DNA of 64,000 nucleotides, from contig CAVOGY010000005.1 in NCBI GenBank assembly GCA_963695675.1, positions 248,001 to 312,000 of the forward strand, given 5' to 3'. The position numbers and the translations under genes were made by a program. Position 1 is the stretch's first letter. Each line of letters starts with the position of its first letter. Below the pieces are notes generated by a model, which was given only the letters and a program-made list of their open reading frames with translations, did no database searches and was not told where the DNA came from. This document shows positions 61,047-64,000 of the stretch, piece after piece. This DNA comes from DASUPK01 sp963695675. Its GTDB lineage: Bacteria > Actinomycetota > Thermoleophilia > Solirubrobacterales > 70-9.

Positions 61047-62460
61047 GTGCGACCTCTAGTCGGACTCGACGTCGGCACGACCGGCGTCAAGGCGATCGCG
61101 ATCTCGCGCCGCGGCGAGGTCGTGGCGAGCGCCGAGCGCGGTTATCCGCTGTCCACGCCGCGCCCGGGGTGGGCGGAGCAGGACCCCGAGGACTGGTGGC
61201 GGGCAAGCCAGGCGGCGCTTGCCGAGCTGGGCGTCGAGCCGGCGGCGATCGGGCTCTCCGGCCAGATGCACGGCCTGGTCGTGCTCGACGAGCGCGACCG
61301 CGTGCTGCGCCCGGCGATCCTGTGGAACGACCAGCGCACCGGCATGGAGTGCGCCGAGATCGAGGAGCGCCTCGGGTTCGAGCGCCTGATCGAGCTGACC
61401 GGCAACCGGGCGCTGACGGGATTCACGGCCCCGAAGCTGCTCTGGCTGCGCCGCCACGAGCCGGAGACCTTCGCGCGCGTGCGCCGCGTGCTGCTGCCCA
61501 AGGACTACGTCCGGCTGCGGCTCACCGGCGAGCACGCGATCGACGTCACCGACGCCTCGGGGACGCTGCTGTTCGACGTCGGCGAGCGGCGCTGGAGCAC
61601 CGAGGTGCTGGAAGCGCTCGAGCTCCCCGCGGCCTGGCTTCCTCCCGTCTTCGAATCGACCGAGATCGCGCGGCGCCGGCGACCAGGCGGCGGGGGCGCT
61701 CGGGGTCGGCGTCGACCGGCCGGGGCCGCTGTCGATCGTGCTCGGCACCTCCGGTGTCGTGTTCGGCGCCCTGCCCGCCTACCGGCCCGAGCCCGAGGCT
61801 CGGCTGCACGTCTTCTGTCACGCCGTGCCCGGCACCTGGCACGCGATGGGCGTGATGCTCTCGGCGGCCGGGTCACTGCGCTGGCTCTCAGGCACGCTCG
61901 GCAGCGCGAGCTACGAGGAGCTGACCGCGGCGGCGGCAGAGTGGCCGCCCGCGGTGGAGGGGCTGCTCTTCGCCCCCTACCTGGCCGGCGAGCGAACGCC
62001 TCACGCCGACCCGAACGCACGCGGCGCCTTCGCGGGCCTGTCGCTTCGCCACGACCGTGGGGCGCTGGTGCGCGCGGTGCTCGAGGGCGTCGCTTACGGG
62101 CTTCGCGACTCGCTCGAGCTGCTGCGCGCGATCGGGGCGCCAGCGCAGGTCGGCCGCGTGTCGGGCGGCGGGGCGCGCAGCGAGCTGTGGCGCCGGATCG
62201 TCGCCTCGGTGCTCGGTATGCCGCTCGAGCGCACCGCGGCGGCCGAGGAGGGAGCCGCGTTCGGGGCCGCCCTGCTCGGCGGCGTGGCGAGCGGCGCCTT
62301 CGCCGACGCGGCCGAGGCGGTCGCCGCCTGCGTCCGCATCGCCGACCGCACCGAGCCCGATCCGGGCTGGGCATCGGTCTATGACGAGGGATACGCTCGC
62401 TTCCGTGAGCTCTACCCCGCCCTGCTGCCCTTCGAAGCGGAGATGAAGGAGGAACGATGA
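61047..62460 (+). pseudogene. xylB: xylulokinase-like FGGY kinase with frame break and missing segment
   Basis: GLDVGTTGVKAIAISRRGEV, GLSGQMHGLVVLDERDRVL and ILWNDQRTGMECAEIE are typical XylB N-terminal blocks; after the break come LSIVLGTSGVVFGALP, PYLAGERTPHADPNARG and VSGGGARSELWRRIVASVLG. At about 61671 the frame shifts, and compared with XylB about 20 residues between FESTEIA and GAGDQAAGALGVG are missing. So this site is a deletion of roughly 60 bases, not only one extra base. GTG 61047 is the start; the stop overlaps the next gene by 4 bases. Confidence 0.82.
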
Positions 62461-63454
62461 CCGGAGCCGCCGAGCCCGTGCGCTGGGGGATCGTCTCCCT
62501 CGCCGGCATCAACGACCGCGTCCTGCCGGAGCTGGAGGACTCGGACGCGATCGAGCTGGTGGCGGTGGCGAGCCGCTCGGAGCAGGCGGCGCGGCGCTAC
62601 GCGGAGGAGTGGGGGTTCGCTCGCGCCCACGGCTCCTACGAGGCGCTGCTCACCGACCCCGATCTGGAGGCCGTCTACGTGCCGCTGCCGAACCTCATGC
62701 ACGTCGAGTGGGCGATCCGAGCGCTCGAGGCCGGCAAGCATGTGCTCTGCGAGAAGCCGCTCGGCCGAGCGCGCCGCCGAGGTCGAGCGGGCCTTCGACG
62801 CGGCGGATGGCGCGGCGCGGATCCTGATGGAGGCGTTCATGTACCGCCACCACCCGCAGACCCGGCGAGCGGCCGAGCTGATCGCCGAGGGCGCGATCGG
62901 CGAGCTGCGCGTCGTGCGGTCCCATTTTGGGTTCACGCTGGGCGAGGGGGAGAACATCCGCCTGCGCCCCGAACTCGACGGCGGCGCGCTGATGGACGTC
63001 GGCTGCTACTGCGTGAGCGGCGCCCGGCTGCTCGCCGGCGAGCCGGAGACCGTGATCGGCACGCCAGGTGCTCGGGCCGAGCGGCGTCGACGTGCGCTTC
63101 GCCGCCACGCTGGTCTTCGACGCGGGCGTTCTGGGCCACTTCGACTGCGGGTTCGACGTCCCGGACAACAGCCTCCTCGAGGCCGTCGGCTCGGATGGGA
63201 CGCTGAGTATCCCCACCCCCTTCTTGGTCGGCGCCCCGGGGATCGAGCTCGTCCGCGGCGACGCGACCGAGCGGGTCGAGGTCGCCCCCGCCCCCGCCTA
63301 CCGGCTTGAGTTCGAGAACATGAGCGCGGCGATCCGCGGCACCGCGGAGCCGCTGCTGGGGCGGGACGACGCGCTCGGCCAAGCGCGGGCGATCGAGGCC
63401 CTCTACCGCTCGGCCGAGCGCGGCGGCGAGGCGGTCGCGGTCGGCGCTCCCTGA
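62457..63454 (+). pseudogene. Gfo/Idh/MocA-family oxidoreductase (two frame breaks)
   Basis: NAD(P)-dependent sugar dehydrogenase. VRWGIVSLAGINDRVLPELE is the Rossmann start, VYVPLPNLMHVEWAIRALEAG and HVLCEKPL the conserved Glu-Lys-Pro, MEAFMYRHHPQTRRAAELI the next block and GGALMDVGCYCVSGAR the catalytic D-x-G-x-Y-x-x region. The frame breaks near 62762 (one base extra or two missing) and near 63065 (one extra C); with repair it ends EAVAVGAP. Possible substrates are pentoses such as xylose or arabinose. Confidence 0.8.
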
Positions 63455-63460
63455 TAGGCC

Positions 63461-64000
63461 GTGACCGAGGTCTGGTTCGTCGGCGTCAAGACCGCCGGGT
63501 CGCTGATCCATCGCGCGATCTCGCTGTGGTGGGAGCTGCTGCCGGCGCCGTGCGAGGTGCGCGGCGTCGACGTCGAGCCCGGCTCGCCCGGCGCCCGCTA
63601 CGTCGAGCTGCTCGAGGAGCTGCGCACCGCCCCGGAGCGCGTCGCGGGGGCGGTGGTCAGCGTGCACAAGGTCGGGCTGTTCGAAGCCGGGCACCGGCTG
63701 TTCGCCGAGCTCGACCCGATCGCTCGCGCTTGCGAGGAGATGAACGCGGTGCGCCGGGCCGGCTCTGACCTGCACGGATACGCGCGCGACCCGATCTCGG
63801 TCGGCCGCGTCGTCGATCGCATCTGGCCGCGGCGCGAGGGTGAGGTGGTCTGCATCGGAGCCGGGGGCACGGCCAGGGCACTGATCTACCACCTGCTCGC
63901 GATCCGCGCGGACCCGGTAAGGGTCGTGTGCGCCGACCGCAGCGAGGCGGTACTGGGTGAGGCGGCCCGGCTCGCGCCGCGGCCGATCGTCGTTCGGGCA
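63461..64000 (+). CDS. shikimate-dehydrogenase-like protein (cut by window end)
   Basis: 180 residues visible from GTG 63461. VWFVGVKTAGSLIHRAISLW and AGAVVSVHKVGLFE resemble the N-terminal substrate domain of AroE, with the catalytic lysine possibly in SVHK, and VVCIGAGGTARALIYHLLA is a nucleotide-binding loop. Its place in a sugar cluster suggests action on a sugar-derived acid or ketone rather than shikimate. The C terminus lies outside the window. Confidence 0.7.
   Translation, partial: MTEVWFVGVKTAGSLIHRAISLWWELLPAPCEVRGVDVEPGSPGARYVELLEELRTAPERVAGAVVSVHKVGLFEAGHRLFAELDPIARACEEMNAVRRAGSDLHGYARDPISVGRVVDRIWPRREGEVVCIGAGGTARALIYHLLAIRADPVRVVCADRSEAVLGEAARLAPRPIVVRA

Overview
The window is a GC-rich chromosomal segment of a high-GC Gram-positive bacterium, most likely an actinobacterium of the Thermoleophilia/Solirubrobacterales type. 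This is inferred from gene content and style: GTG/TTG starts, ATGA-type overlaps, many genes starting within about 10 nt of a -10 box (leaderless style), the actinobacterial CysO/CysM/Mec cysteine route, a TatA, WS/DGAT and Fur/ZIP complement, and a membrane protein family usually labelled 'fenitrothion hydrolase'. No rRNA, tRNA, CRISPR array, transposase or phage gene was seen.

Layout. 1-9.6 kb is a minus-strand housekeeping run: PfkB kinase (cut by the edge), D-Ala-D-Ala carboxypeptidase, LysM protein, PyrF, HU, the TldD/TldE protease pair with two small partners, a CDF metal transporter, RdgB and RNase PH. 9.6-14.4 kb holds a Flp-type pilin, a coiled-coil/helix-hairpin-helix protein, an AcuC-like deacetylase back to back with NadB, and an unknown zinc-knuckle protein behind phased repeats. 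14.5-21.3 kb has a hydantoinase/oxoprolinase pair and several conserved unknowns (DUF1802, DUF1152, a peptidase-MA-like protein). 21.3-28.3 kb is a sulfur island: Mec, CysM, CysO, a rhodanese-E1 fusion and a rhodanese, with a polar amino-acid (possibly cystine) ABC importer inside. 28.4-31.3 kb carries a cupin, HtpX, MarR and CapA. 31.3-38 kb is the SUF iron-sulfur assembly locus (Rrf2, SufC, SufS, SufU, Rieske, SufB, SufD), followed by a Fur/Zur regulator with its box and a ZIP transporter. 39.4-47.5 kb mixes membrane and cupredoxin genes, a TenA-like protein, IspH, a wax-ester synthase, a decayed sugar permease and TatA.

47.8-64 kb is a sugar-catabolic region: galT-galK, then a sugar ABC importer and araB-araA-araD-araM, an aldo-keto reductase, a HAD phosphatase, a xylose-isomerase-like protein, a xylulokinase, a Gfo/Idh oxidoreductase and a shikimate-dehydrogenase-like protein cut by the right edge. 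The gene set araB/A/D plus araM plus a HAD phosphatase recalls the Bacillus subtilis arabinose operon. In this part many genes are interrupted by single-base indels while their protein sequence is otherwise fully conserved. This looks like sequence error or very recent damage, and the entries give the positions. A few similar cases (PyrF and AcuC starts, the 21.7 kb gene end, the 40.7 kb membrane gene) occur elsewhere.
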